A DNA stretch of 64,000 nucleotides from Gemmata massiliana (GTDB taxonomy: Bacteria > Planctomycetota > Planctomycetia > Gemmatales > Gemmataceae), in the NCBI RefSeq assembly GCF_901538265.1, contig NZ_LR593886.1, forward strand, positions 7,771,738-7,835,737, read 5' to 3'. Made by a program: the position numbers and the translations under genes. The notes under the pieces are model-generated. The model saw nothing but the letters and a program-made list of their open reading frames with translations, was not told the origin of the DNA and ran no database searches. This document shows, in pieces, positions 27,518-36,938 of this stretch. The first letter of the stretch is position 1; each line of letters starts with the position of its first letter.

Positions 27518-27795
27518 ACCGGTCTCGCTTGTTGAAGCTCGAACGGCGCGTGTCACGGGTGAAGTGCCCGCAGTGCGGGAAGGCGCCCGCGGACCGGACC
27601 CGAGCGCCCCTGGGCCTGACGCCCGAAGAACGGGCCGAGATCGCCCGGCTGTCGGCCGGTGCGTGGTCCCGGTGCCCCGGGTGCGCGGGCCTGAAGATCG
27701 ATCTGAGCGGGGTCAATGCCGAGGACCGCAAGCGCGCCGCCGGGATCGTGGCCCGCGCACTCCGGCGCGCGTTGCATCCGAACGACTCAGTGTGA
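27514..27795 (+). CDS. small zinc-ribbon protein B2
   Basis: 93 residues from a GTG that overlaps the previous stop (GTGA). The opening MNRSRLLKLERRVSRVKCPQ and the pairs CPQC and CPGC make it a close relative of the gene before. The C-terminus is a basic helix. It is the last of five coupled genes; the next gene follows after 42 bases with its own AGGAGAGAG. Confidence 0.68.
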   Translation: MNRSRLLKLERRVSRVKCPQCGKAPADRTRAPLGLTPEERAEIARLSAGAWSRCPGCAGLKIDLSGVNAEDRKRAAGIVARALRRALHPNDSV

Positions 27796-27837
27796 GAGTT
27801 ACTTGTTACTCGATCGAACCATAACAGGAGAGAGACC

Positions 27838-28179
27838 GTGATTCAGATCGGCCAGCGCGAGTTCAACCCCGCCGACGTGGTCGGTGTGAGGTTGGCGAAC
27901 GGGCGGTTGAGCGTGACGCGCGTGTACCACGTCCCCATCGATCGCAATTCGCCGCCAACGGAAACGGTACCGTTCACGGAAACGGTCACGTTCACCGGGC
28001 CTAACATCCTCGATGACTACCAGCGCACCGAGCAAGCGATGATCGCGCACCACATCTCCGACGCGAACACCAACGTTTCCGAGTTGACACTCAGCGGGAG
28101 CGTGGCTGGGTACGTACCCCACTCAGGGGGCGCTCGGCCCATCATCAACAGAACGTGCCAACTCGTGCCCCAAGGGTGA
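27838..28179 (+). CDS. hypothetical protein, 113 residues, beta-rich
   Basis: Starts at GTG 27838 with AGGAGAGAG 3-12 bases upstream. Many Thr, Val and Asn residues in alternating pattern suggest a beta-sandwich; no signal peptide and no cysteine cluster. It sits between the zinc-ribbon operon and a stem-loop at 28188-28217. No family is recognised. Confidence 0.6.
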   Translation: MIQIGQREFNPADVVGVRLANGRLSVTRVYHVPIDRNSPPTETVPFTETVTFTGPNILDDYQRTEQAMIAHHISDANTNVSELTLSGSVAGYVPHSGGARPIINRTCQLVPQG

Positions 28180-28187
28180 ACCAAACC

Positions 28188-28217
28188 GTGCGTGCCGGAC
28201 CGAAATCCGGCACGCAC
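28188..28217 (+). terminator. 12-bp perfect stem-loop after the small-gene operon
   Basis: GTGCGTGCCGGA pairs with TCCGGCACGCAC around CCGAAA, nine bases after the stop at 28179. It is followed by TTCCGTTCG rather than a clean T-run. It probably separates the small-gene operon from the gene starting at 28255. Confidence 0.6.
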
Positions 28218-28254
28218 TTCCGTTCGTCGTTCAGTTCCGTGGAGAACATAGATC

Positions 28255-29259
28255 ATGCCCGAAGACCCAGACACCGGAAAGTTGCGGCCGTTTACCGACG
28301 ACGAGATCGACGCGATGGAGATCCGCACGTTCGGCGTGCGGGATTTCACCCACGGTATGGAAACGCGCAAGGTCGGGGACAACACGCTCCGCAAATCGTT
28401 CCACGTGAAGTGGTCCGAGCGGTTCAACTTCTGCGAACGGGTGTGCGGGAACGAGAAGACTTACGTGGACGGAACCGGCCACACCAAGCTGAGCCGGCTC
28501 CTGCCCGACGAGAAGTACGGCACCCACTACCCCAACTTCCCGGAGATCATCGCCACCCGCATCGACGGGATCAAGGGTGCCAACGGTCCCGGAATCGACG
28601 ACGAGGACGGTGTCGTCGGGTACCCGGACGCGCAAGTCGATGTGTTCTACGAGCACGTGCCCTACGATCTGGCCGAAGACGACGCTACGGCGTCAGAACT
28701 GCAGCGCTACACATTCTTCAACAGCTCGCAGGGCAGCGCAGAACATCAGCGTCCCGGGCGGAGCCATGCGGTACTGGCGGGAACCGGGTGACGGCACCGC
28801 CCCGCCCCACGGCGTCCCGGTCCCCTACGGCGTGAGCATCGTTCGGGCGGAAGAGGAGTTCACGTACAACTGGGTCCGTCTGCCCTACGAAGCGTTCGAG
28901 CCCCAGAGCAACCTGTACGCGCGCATCTACGGGACCGTGGAGGGGGATCTGCCGTTCATCGGGTGCGTCAACAGCACACCGATCTTCAACCGGCCGTATG
29001 GGACTGTGATCTTCGCGGGCGTGGTGCCGAGGCTGGAACGCGCACACACGGCCCTGGGGCGCGGTGGTCACTGGAGTACAAGTTCGCGTACAGCTCACTC
29101 GGGTGGAACTGGCTCTACTACCCCGATCCGAGTGGCACGAACGCTGGTTGGTTTAATGTAAACAACAAGGACTATCAGGAGGCCGACGCGCTCGAAGACG
29201 GGAGATCCATCAGCGCGGGGGCACGTGACCTGAACCTGCTGTTCAGCGTGAGCGCTTAG
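28255..29259 (+). pseudogene. hypothetical protein gene with two opposite frameshifts
   Basis: Three overlapping frames join into one protein of about 334 residues. Frame 1 runs from ATG 28255 (MPEDPDTGKLRPFTDDEIDA) to about 28725; the coding sense then moves to frame 2 (QNISVPGGAMRYW to FAGVVPRLERAHT); at about 29040-29080 it returns to frame 1 (WSLEYKFAYSSLGWNWLYYP) and ends at 29259. The shifts cancel, so only the middle third is out of frame. The protein is rich in Tyr, Asn, Pro and Gly, like a virion or surface protein, but no family is recognised. Confidence 0.6.
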
Positions 29260-29630
29260 GGCTTCTTCTTCTCGACTACACAAGAATAGGCCGGCACGTT
29301 GCCACCGAGTTTGGTAGACTTGGTGACGACCCAGACGGTGCCCTTGTCGTCGGTGAGTTCCGAGTCCACAAGCGGCATCGAGTTCGTGGTGCCGACCGAC
29401 TTCACCCAAAACATCACCTCCCCGTCCTTGTTCTCCCCCTTGAACGCGGGCACGTCGCCCTGCTCCTTGATGAACTGCTTCCCTTGCTTGTCCCATCTCC
29501 GAACTGTGAGTTTGGCGTCGAACGTCTCGCCGTCCCACTTCTTCTCCTGGCCCTGGGCCACGGCCATCGTTGCGGACATGAGTGCTCCGAATGCGAGTAC
29601 GAAAACGGCCGCTCGAATTATAGCGCTCAT
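29256..29630 (-). CDS. secreted hypothetical protein, 124 residues
   Basis: The ATG at 29630 opens a typical signal peptide (MSAIIRAAVFVLAFGALMSA, then AVAQ). The mature part is a small Lys- and Trp-containing beta-rich domain. An upstream in-frame extension to 29714 lacks coding character. The 3' end overlaps the end of the broken gene at 28255-29259 by 4 bases on the opposite strand. No family is recognised. Confidence 0.72.
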   Translation of the reverse strand: MSAIIRAAVFVLAFGALMSATMAVAQGQEKKWDGETFDAKLTVRRWDKQGKQFIKEQGDVPAFKGENKDGEVMFWVKSVGTTNSMPLVDSELTDDKGTVWVVTKSTKLGGNVPAYSCVVEKKKP

Positions 29631-30068
29631 ACGCGGTTCCCCAAAGGCGCGCAGGTGGTACCAACAACACGAGGGTAACCGGAAGCAGGCAAGCCGGGGA
29701 AACAAAAATCGCATGGCGTAGGCCAGCCAGCTATATGCCGGATTGATTTAATTATTTTAATATTGTATTATTTAATAAATATATGCAACTGAATTGAATC
29801 CGCCAGCGTACTGTAATCCAATATTTCCACTCACCTATACGATGACGCTGTCCGGTTTTGAATTGAGGGGACGACCGAACTCAGGTTGCGGCGATGCCAC
29901 CGCCTCGGTTCAGGCGGTTGAGTTCATATCCTCGCGATTCTAGCTCTGCTTCGCAGCGGATGAGGTGCGGCGGGAATTTGACTCGTCCGGACTGGATGCT
30001 TCGATGAGAAGAATCGCCGCGCGGTTCGAGTTTCATTCTGGCGTGGTACGCTCTCAGGAGCCGACTTA
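29631..30068. other. AT-rich intergenic gap
   Basis: No gene is supported. Bases about 29745-29800 are far richer in A and T than anywhere else in the window (tttaattattttaatattg and following). The gap lies between divergent genes, so it should hold promoters for the secreted protein and the WD40 protein. The A+T tract may act as an UP-like or curved region. Confidence 0.5.
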
Positions 30069-32954
30069 ATGTTGCCCAACGACACAAATAGTACCCACCC
30101 CAATGCCCCTCGTGGGCCAAATGCGAGTCGCCGGTTTAACAGAAATTCGGTGCTGATCGGGGTAGGCGCGGGCCTACTCTTGGGCTTGGCCGCGGGCGCG
30201 GCGCTCAGTTTCCTCGCATTCAAAGCGAACATCCGGGGCAAGGAGGCCAGCAACAACGAGGCAGAAGCGAACGCGCGGGTCGAGGCGCTCTCCGTTGCTG
30301 CCGCGGAGTCGCAATCGCGCGCCGAAGAGGCGCTCAAGCGGATGGCAGAGCAGTCAGCGCGTGCCGACCGGCTGGGCTACGCGGACCAACTATCCCGAGC
30401 CCAGATCGCCTTTACAGAGGGTAACGTGGACCGGGCGCAGCAACGACTTGCAGAGTGCCCGCGGTCTTTGCGTGGTTGGGAGCACCGCCTCCTCTGGACG
30501 CGATTCGACGCCAAGCAGGTACTTCTGGGGCACACGGGGCCGATATCCGGCGCCTGTTTCAGCCCCGATGGCAAGCGCATCGTCAGTGCTAGCGAAGACC
30601 GAACCGCACGGGTGTGGGACGCACAGACGGGCCAAGAGATCTTCGTCCTCAAACATACCGATCAGGTGTCGTTTGCCTATTTCAGCCCCGATGGCAAGCG
30701 CATCATGACCGATGGGCACACAGTGGTGCGAGTGTGGGACGCGGAGAACGGGGTTGAACTTCTCTCACTCAAACACGCGAAATGGGTGCTGAGTGCGTGT
30801 TTCAGTCCCGACGGCAAGCGCATCGTCACTGGTAGCGTCGACAAGACGGTGCGGATGTGGGACACAGAAAAGGGGGTTGAGCTTCTCGCATTCAAGCACA
30901 CAGACTCGGTGATGAGTGTGCGCTTTAGCCCTGACGGTAAACGACTTGTCCTCGGTGGGGGCCAAGCAGTGCGAGTGTGGGGCGTGGAGGAGAACAGGGA
31001 AATTCTTAGCCTCACAGGACACACGGGTTCGGTGCCCAGCGCGGAGTTCAGTCCCGACGGTACGCGCATTGTCAGTGCGAGCGACGACGGAACCGCGCGG
31101 GTGTGGGATGCGGAGAAAGGTCAGGAGCTTCTTACTCTCAAAGGGCATGCGGGCTGGGTGGGCCGTGTGCGATTCAGCCCCGACGGCCGGCGCGTCGTTA
31201 CCTGCGGTCTGGACCAGACGGTGCGGGTATGGGATGCCGAAACGGGCCGTGAGTTTCTCACCCTCAAGGGGCACCAAAGTTCGGTGCGCGGTTTAGGTTT
31301 CAGCCCCGACGGCCGGCGCGTCGTCTCTGGCGCCGGCGACAATACGGTGCGGGTATGGGGTGCGGAGGAGAGCCCGGAGGTGGCCACACTCACGGGGCAC
31401 ACAGCTACAGTCTGGAGTGCGCGGTTCAGTCCCGATGGTGCGAGGATCGTCACCAGCAGCGACGACTCGACGGCGCGCGTATGGGACACTGAAAGCGGTC
31501 AAATGCTGCTCGCCCTCAAGGGGCACGAGGGCACCGTGTGCAACGCGAACTTCAGCTCCGACGGCCGGCGCATTATTACCGGCGGGATGGACGGTTTGGC
31601 TAGAGTGTGGGACGCGGAAAAGGGCCGGGAGCTGCTCGCCCTCAAGGGACACACAGGCTGGGTGACGGGGTTGGAGTTTAGCCCGGATGGCAAGCGCGTC
31701 GCCACTAGCGGCCACGATAGTACGGTACGGGTGTGGGACGCGGAGAACGGGCAGGAACTCCTTAACCTCAAGGGGCACACCCAATTCGTGGGTCAAGTGC
31801 ACTTCAGCCCGGATGGCAAGCGCATTGTGTCTGGCGGTGCTGATCGGACGATCCGGATATGGGACGTTGAGACGGGCCGCGAACTCCTTACTCTCAAGGG
31901 GCACGGCCATTGGGTAGATAATGTGTGCTTCAGTTCGGACGGTAAACGCCTCATTTCCGGAAGTGGGGACCACACTGCACGGGTGTGGGACGCACAGACG
32001 GGTCAGGAACTCCTTGCCCTCAAACATACTGACGAAGTGCAGTGCGTGTCCGTCAGCCCAGATGGCACGCGCATCGTGACCTGTAGTTTGAGAGACGCCA
32101 AGGTACGGGTGTGGGACTCACAGACGGGCCAGGAACTCTTCGTTTTCAAAGCGCACGATGGGGTTTTGACCGGCGTGTCATTTAGTCGAGACGGCCGTCG
32201 CCTGGTTACCGCCAGTCGGGACAACACGGCGCGGGTGTGGTACGCGGCTAAAGGCCAGGACGCCCTCATTCTCAGGGGGCATCCAGGTCAGGTGTCGAGC
32301 GCGTGTTTCAGCCCGGACGGCAAGCGCATCGTCTCTGTCGGCTCTGACTTTACAGCCCGGGTGTGGGATCCGGAGACGGGCAAGGAGGTGCACGCGCTTC
32401 AGCACCTTGCGCCGTTGACCGGTGCGTACTTCAGCTCGGACGGCAAGCGCATCGTGACCGGCAGTTTGAACGATACCGCGGTGGTGTGGGACACGGACAG
32501 CGGCCGCGAGGTGCTCACCATCAAGCAAACCGGCGACGTCAACAGAGTGGGCTTCAGTTCCGACGGGAAACGCATTTTCATCTGGGATCCGCAGAATAAG
32601 GTACGGTCCTGGTCCGCGACTGATGGGCAACCGCTCGACCTCGTCGCCCCGCCCGCAATCCCCCCGCTTGGCCTGACGCACTCACCCGACGGCTTCCTCC
32701 GCGCCACACCTCAGAGCAACACGATCATCGTCACGGACACGCGCGTACCACCGAACGACAATACTTGGCGTCTGCCCGAGCCTGACTCGCGGAAGCGCTA
32801 CCACACGGACCAAGCCGCTCGCGCCGAGCAGGAGAAAAAGTGGTTCGCGGCCGCGTTTCATCTGCGGCAGGTACTTCGAGACGATCCCGCGAACGCCGAG
32901 ATGCGAACCCGACTGCGACAGGCGGAAAAGGAATTTGTGTCGGCGCCGAAGTGA
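30069..32954 (+). CDS. membrane-anchored WD40 protein with about 17 repeats
   Basis: 961 residues. One membrane helix near residues 27-52 (SVLIGVGAGLLLGLAAGAAL), a short coiled coil, then the link segment CPRSLRGWEHRLLWTRFDAK common before WD40 domains in planctomycete kinases. I count 16 clear WD units (R-V-W-D-A/E) plus a weaker last one, each with F-S-P-D-G-K/R-R-I/V; these would make two seven- or eight-bladed propellers. The C-terminus has a TPR-like helix pair (FHLRQVLRDDPANAEMRTRL). There is no kinase domain. It is probably a scaffold on the outer face of the membrane. Confidence 0.9.
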   Translation: MLPNDTNSTHPNAPRGPNASRRFNRNSVLIGVGAGLLLGLAAGAALSFLAFKANIRGKEASNNEAEANARVEALSVAAAESQSRAEEALKRMAEQSARADRLGYADQLSRAQIAFTEGNVDRAQQRLAECPRSLRGWEHRLLWTRFDAKQVLLGHTGPISGACFSPDGKRIVSASEDRTARVWDAQTGQEIFVLKHTDQVSFAYFSPDGKRIMTDGHTVVRVWDAENGVELLSLKHAKWVLSACFSPDGKRIVTGSVDKTVRMWDTEKGVELLAFKHTDSVMSVRFSPDGKRLVLGGGQAVRVWGVEENREILSLTGHTGSVPSAEFSPDGTRIVSASDDGTARVWDAEKGQELLTLKGHAGWVGRVRFSPDGRRVVTCGLDQTVRVWDAETGREFLTLKGHQSSVRGLGFSPDGRRVVSGAGDNTVRVWGAEESPEVATLTGHTATVWSARFSPDGARIVTSSDDSTARVWDTESGQMLLALKGHEGTVCNANFSSDGRRIITGGMDGLARVWDAEKGRELLALKGHTGWVTGLEFSPDGKRVATSGHDSTVRVWDAENGQELLNLKGHTQFVGQVHFSPDGKRIVSGGADRTIRIWDVETGRELLTLKGHGHWVDNVCFSSDGKRLISGSGDHTARVWDAQTGQELLALKHTDEVQCVSVSPDGTRIVTCSLRDAKVRVWDSQTGQELFVFKAHDGVLTGVSFSRDGRRLVTASRDNTARVWYAAKGQDALILRGHPGQVSSACFSPDGKRIVSVGSDFTARVWDPETGKEVHALQHLAPLTGAYFSSDGKRIVTGSLNDTAVVWDTDSGREVLTIKQTGDVNRVGFSSDGKRIFIWDPQNKVRSWSATDGQPLDLVAPPAIPPLGLTHSPDGFLRATPQSNTIIVTDTRVPPNDNTWRLPEPDSRKRYHTDQAARAEQEKKWFAAAFHLRQVLRDDPANAEMRTRLRQAEKEFVSAPK

Positions 32955-32967
32955 GCACGTGTGAACC

Positions 32968-33117
32968 GTGTCGCTGATCGGAGACCGGACGAGGAAGGCG
33001 CGCGAGGGAAAGACACTCACGGTGCGCGGCACACTACGAGTCGTTCGCCACGAGGCGTATGCGGTCAACGGGGTTCACGTCCCGGCCTGGGACGACATCC
33101 GGTTCGAGGAGCGCTGA
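32968..33117 (+). pseudogene. 49-residue fragment with coding character
   Basis: A GTG at 32968 opens 49 codons ending in TGA at 33117, reading GDRTRKAREGKTLTVRGTLR and then HEAYAVNGVHVPAWDDI. The regular beta-strand pattern looks like the C-terminal end of a secreted domain that has lost its start. It lies 13 bases after the WD40 gene. It may be a gene remnant or a very small gene. Confidence 0.35.
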
Positions 33118-33179
33118 TTTGCCCGCGACACCGAGCCACCCGCGGTGCCCGTGCCCGACCCAGCCAAAGAGGATACCGT

Positions 33180-34811
33180 ATGGATCGCTCGACGCTCCGC
33201 TCGCTGACGACGGCCTGCTTGATCGCGCTGAGCTCCGCCGGGGTTGTGACCGCGGCCGACCCGTCACCGCAGAGTGCGGAGATGGCCGGCTACCTGCTCG
33301 TGCCGCACGGCCGAGTGGACGCGAAGTACAACGCCGGCTTCTCGATGTACGTGGCGGCGTGGCCGCTGCTGAAGAATTACCCCGGTCAGGACTTTCAGAG
33401 CGGGCTGTTCGGCACCTGGATGTTCTCACAATACGACGGAAAAAAGCCCGAGAAGATCTACTCCGACATTGAGGGCGGACTCGGCTGGTGGCGGGACACC
33501 CGCTTCGCCACCGAGACGCCGAAGTTCATCATGGGCGGGGTGGCGCTCGAGTTCAGCGAGTGGGCGAACGGCCCCGGTGCCGGCAAGGGCCGCGACTGGA
33601 AGAACCCCAAGGGCCACTACGCCATCGCTCAACTCAGCCCGTGGGTGCTGTGGCCACCGGACGGCTTGAACCTCAAGCCGGGCACGAATGGCGAACTGTT
33701 CGGGTACGGCTACCTGCCGCTGCCGCTGGCGCCGGCCAAGAAGACCACCGCTGGGAAGGACGTGCCGACCGGGAACCAGTGCTGGACCCTGTTTCTGAAC
33801 ACGGGCAACTTCAAGGGACCGGTCACGTTCTTCGTGCCGTACTTTTGGTCCAAGCCGACCGTCGAGCAGCCCGAACTGGGCGGGTTATTCCTCGACACGC
33901 GCCCGTCCGATCCGAACAAGGCCGTACAGATGGAGACGCAACACGTCCCGGCGTACATCGCCCGGGACGCGAATGGCACCAGTTACGCCCGCGTCGCACC
34001 CACCCAGTTCCCGGCCCGCGCCGGTAAGGACGCGCCCCTGATTCACCGCATCACGGCCTACAACAAGTCGGCGCTGTGGGACGGCGTGCAGGCGTGGTTC
34101 GCCGGCGGCAAGGAGGTGTCGGGCGCCATCGACCCGAATGGCGCAGCGGTTCAAACCTTCGAAAGCAAGGGCGGGGCGACCTGGCGGATTTACCCGCCGA
34201 ACAAGGAGCGAGACAGCCGCGCGCAGGTGGCCTGGAGCTCGTTCGCCACGCCCACCGCACTCGACGAAACCACCTACGGGTACAAGTGGTCGGACGCTGT
34301 GACGAAGGGCGATGCGCTCGTCACCCTGCCCGAATACTACCGCCTTGAGAAGGACAAGAACGATAAGGAGCGGTGGGTGGTCGTGAGCGCGAAGGACGTA
34401 CCGGTCGAAACTGGACTGACGAAAGTCGAATTCCCCCGTCGTCGCGCCGCCAAGCCGCAACCCTACGTCACGCCCGACGAGGCCGGCAGCAGTTGGAAGA
34501 AGCCGGGACCGGCGGCCGGGCCGTTCGAGGCGAAACTCGGCGACGGAAGCATGGTCACGTACTACTGGTACCGCTTCGCCGACCAGCCCGCGCTGCTGAA
34601 TGCCGACCTGACCGAAGCCGAGCGGGAGGCGCTTCAGCGGCGCGTCGAGTTGCTGCACAAGAGCTGGACGAAGGACCGCGAGTACCTCCCGCCGCCGACC
34701 ACCGGCAAGCTGGCCGACCTCGACCCGACCGTTCTCGTCACCCCACCAAAAGGCTTGGAAATCGGGTACGTGCCGATCGTCACGCGCCAGGCCAAAGCCG
34801 AGAAGAAGTGA
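33180..34811 (+). CDS. large secreted hypothetical protein, 543 residues
   Basis: The ATG at 33180, preceded by AAGAGGATACC, opens a Sec signal peptide (MDRSTLRSLTTACLIALSSA). The mature protein is rich in Trp, Tyr, Gly and Pro (YVAAWPLLKNYPGQDFQSGL, FWSKPTVEQPELGG), typical of exported beta-structured proteins. A shorter signal-bearing frame (34815-34928) begins three bases after the stop. The function is not recognised. Confidence 0.78.
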   Translation: MDRSTLRSLTTACLIALSSAGVVTAADPSPQSAEMAGYLLVPHGRVDAKYNAGFSMYVAAWPLLKNYPGQDFQSGLFGTWMFSQYDGKKPEKIYSDIEGGLGWWRDTRFATETPKFIMGGVALEFSEWANGPGAGKGRDWKNPKGHYAIAQLSPWVLWPPDGLNLKPGTNGELFGYGYLPLPLAPAKKTTAGKDVPTGNQCWTLFLNTGNFKGPVTFFVPYFWSKPTVEQPELGGLFLDTRPSDPNKAVQMETQHVPAYIARDANGTSYARVAPTQFPARAGKDAPLIHRITAYNKSALWDGVQAWFAGGKEVSGAIDPNGAAVQTFESKGGATWRIYPPNKERDSRAQVAWSSFATPTALDETTYGYKWSDAVTKGDALVTLPEYYRLEKDKNDKERWVVVSAKDVPVETGLTKVEFPRRRAAKPQPYVTPDEAGSSWKKPGPAAGPFEAKLGDGSMVTYYWYRFADQPALLNADLTEAEREALQRRVELLHKSWTKDREYLPPPTTGKLADLDPTVLVTPPKGLEIGYVPIVTRQAKAEKK

Positions 34812-34814
34812 GCC

Positions 34815-34928
34815 ATGCGCGGTCTGTTCGCCGTCGCCACCCTGATCGCGTTGGCCGACACCGCGTCCGGCCAGAAGACGCCCGGCGTGAACCCGAAGCC
34901 GAACGACACGCACGCTGCTGAGTTTTGA
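34815..34928 (+). pseudogene. truncated gene start: signal peptide only
   Basis: A 37-codon frame begins ATG at 34815, reading MRGLFAVATLIALADTASGQ and then ending shortly after a Lys/Pro/Asn stretch. It looks like a signal peptide with the mature protein lost. It sits three bases after the preceding stop, so it may be the former second gene of an operon. A real 37-residue exported peptide cannot be excluded. Confidence 0.35.
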
Positions 34929-34950
34929 TTATTCGGGGAGCGAAACGCAA

Positions 34951-36000
34951 ATGCGGATCAGTCGCGAGATCTTCGATGAGCAGCGTCGCCCTCGATTCGG
35001 GATGGCAAACCCCGAACGGATGCACCTCGCGTTCTGGGAGTGGATGATCCGTGGCGACGACGACCCGCTAACCGCTGAAGGGGGTGCGCTCGCCCAGCTC
35101 GGCCTAACGATGCGAGCCGGCGTGCTCAAGTCGGGGTACGGCCCATACCGCGCCCGCGACCTATTTCAGGTACCCCTCAACCGCGACGACGGGCCGATTT
35201 GGACCTTCGATCGCATGGGCCAGACCCGTACCGAGTTGCCCGACGGGCGCGTGATCTGTGTCGGTGGCGAGCACGAGGATTCCTACGATCCGGACTTCTG
35301 TATCTACAACGACGTGGTCGTGTTCGGTCCGGCCGACCAGATCGAGATTTACGGGTACCCGAAGCCGGTGTTCCCGCCGACCGACTTCCACACCGCGAGT
35401 CTCATCGGCGACCGCGTCATCATCATCGGGTGCCTCGGCTATCCGGACGACCGTCGCCCCGGTCGCACACCGGTTTATGCCCTCGACCTGTCGGACTACC
35501 GCGTCTCTGAAGTGTCGGTCACGGGCGCGGCTCCGGGGTGGGTCTTCAAGCACGAGGCCGAAGCTACTCCGGACGGGATCATCACTATCCGCGGCGGGAC
35601 GATTATCGAGGAACGGGAGGGCAAGCGGGTGTACCGGCGGAACGTCGAGGAGTTCGCGCTGAATACCCGGTCCGGCGTGTGGCAGCGATTGACGAACCGG
35701 AACTGGTCGCAGTTCTCGGTTCGTCAGGAAGACCGGGGGCTATTCGTACTGGAGCGGTCTCCCAAGCGCGAGCAACTATTCCCCCACGCTGTCGAGTACA
35801 CCACCGAGCCGTGCGAAGACTGGAGCGGCATCCGGTTCGTGGTCCAGGGGGTGCCCGTTTCGGTGACTGTCGGGGTCAGTGAAATCGACATTATCGTTGA
35901 GGGCGAGTTGCCGGGAGAGATGGCCGGCCAGATCGCCGAGGAGGTGCGGACAAACACAGAGGTGGCCATCCAACAGCGGTGCGTGTTGCAGAGGCTGTAG
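34951..36000 (+). CDS. hypothetical cytoplasmic protein, kelch-like strand pattern
   Basis: 349 residues with no signal peptide. Repeated strand segments such as VVVFGPADQIEIYGYP, HTASLIGDRVIIIGCLGYPD and PVYALDLSDYRVSEV resemble kelch or galactose-oxidase-like blades (D-x-x-H-T-A, I-I-G-C-L-G). Similar single genes occur as immunity- or sensor-like proteins in large bacterial genomes, but no named family is recognised. Start at ATG 34951 follows GGGGAGCG. Confidence 0.7.
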   Translation: MRISREIFDEQRRPRFGMANPERMHLAFWEWMIRGDDDPLTAEGGALAQLGLTMRAGVLKSGYGPYRARDLFQVPLNRDDGPIWTFDRMGQTRTELPDGRVICVGGEHEDSYDPDFCIYNDVVVFGPADQIEIYGYPKPVFPPTDFHTASLIGDRVIIIGCLGYPDDRRPGRTPVYALDLSDYRVSEVSVTGAAPGWVFKHEAEATPDGIITIRGGTIIEEREGKRVYRRNVEEFALNTRSGVWQRLTNRNWSQFSVRQEDRGLFVLERSPKREQLFPHAVEYTTEPCEDWSGIRFVVQGVPVSVTVGVSEIDIIVEGELPGEMAGQIAEEVRTNTEVAIQQRCVLQRL

Positions 36001-36203
36001 AGCGCCGCACCGAGCCACCCGTTGCGGCAGATTGTATGGCACGGAGCATTACGGTATGCGTCGCTTGTTCCGTTGCGCGGTTTGCTGGAGATCAGGTCGG
36101 CTGCTAAAAGCACGCTCGATGCCGACCGGCAATGTTTATCGTTGGGTGACGCGCTCGCTTGCTCCGGGTCGGTCATGCTGGGAGCGCCCCCAGGGGAAAA
36201 TTG

Positions 36204-36854
36204 ATGCTGACCGAATCGCAATGGCTGGAGTGGGATGACCCGGTGCCGATGGTGAGTTTTCTCCGGTCTCACGTGAACGACAGGAGGTTGCAGCTATTCG
36301 CTTGTGGCGTTTGTCGGAAACTCGCACCACTCATGGGGATCGTTGAGTACGAACTTGGGTTGGAGGCGGCAGAGCGTTATGCCAATGGTGAGCGAACAAA
36401 ATCGGCCATGAAACGGTACCGACAAGTCCTGACCCATCACAGGATTTCACTGAGCGGCGGTGATTCGTCCGAGCAATACACGGCTTTGTTTCTGGCTACG
36501 GTGGCGATCAGTGAAAGGGATTTCCGCAGCTTCCCAACCTGCCTCACTGATCTTCTTAGGGTTCGGCAAAGTGACCAAGTTCGAAGCGCCATTTACCCCG
36601 CTGGACCAACCCTCCGCGAGATCTTCGGCAATCCGTTCCGCCCCGTGAGCTTCTCTCCTTCGTGGCGCACCTCCACTGCGGTCGCACTCGCTTCGCAGAT
36701 GTACGAATCGCGCGACTTCAGCGCGATGCCGATACTGGCGGACGCGCTCCAGGACGCGGGCTGTGATAATTCCGACGTCCTCGATCACTGCCGCGGTAAG
36801 GGGCCGCACGTCCGCGGGTGCTGGGTCGTGGACCTGGTACTGGGGAAGGAGTAG
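36204..36854 (+). CDS. Gemmata repeat-family protein (EWL...GPHVRGCWVVDLVLGKE)
   Basis: 216 residues from ATG 36204. Begins MLTESQWLEWDDPVPMVSFL, then RRLQLFACGVCRKL with a Cys pair, and ends AMPILADALQDAGCDNSDVL followed by GPHVRGCWVVDLVLGKE. The paralogue at 62665-63435 shares all of these blocks. Such proteins are numerous in Gemmata genomes and their function is unknown to me. The middle part (NPFRPVSFSPSWRTSTAVAL) is also shared. No membrane or export signal. Confidence 0.75.
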   Translation: MLTESQWLEWDDPVPMVSFLRSHVNDRRLQLFACGVCRKLAPLMGIVEYELGLEAAERYANGERTKSAMKRYRQVLTHHRISLSGGDSSEQYTALFLATVAISERDFRSFPTCLTDLLRVRQSDQVRSAIYPAGPTLREIFGNPFRPVSFSPSWRTSTAVALASQMYESRDFSAMPILADALQDAGCDNSDVLDHCRGKGPHVRGCWVVDLVLGKE

Positions 36855-36938
36855 CGGTCAAGTTGCGAGAATGATACGCTGCGAAGCCTTGTGCGACCGA
36901 CACGAGGCGACTCGAACTGGACCCATGAAGAGGCACTG

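Noticed and set aside
26339..29259. Complete prophage
   Set aside because: No terminase large subunit, portal, capsid or tail gene is recognisable; only a small-subunit-like helix-turn-helix protein and a possible virion-like gene.
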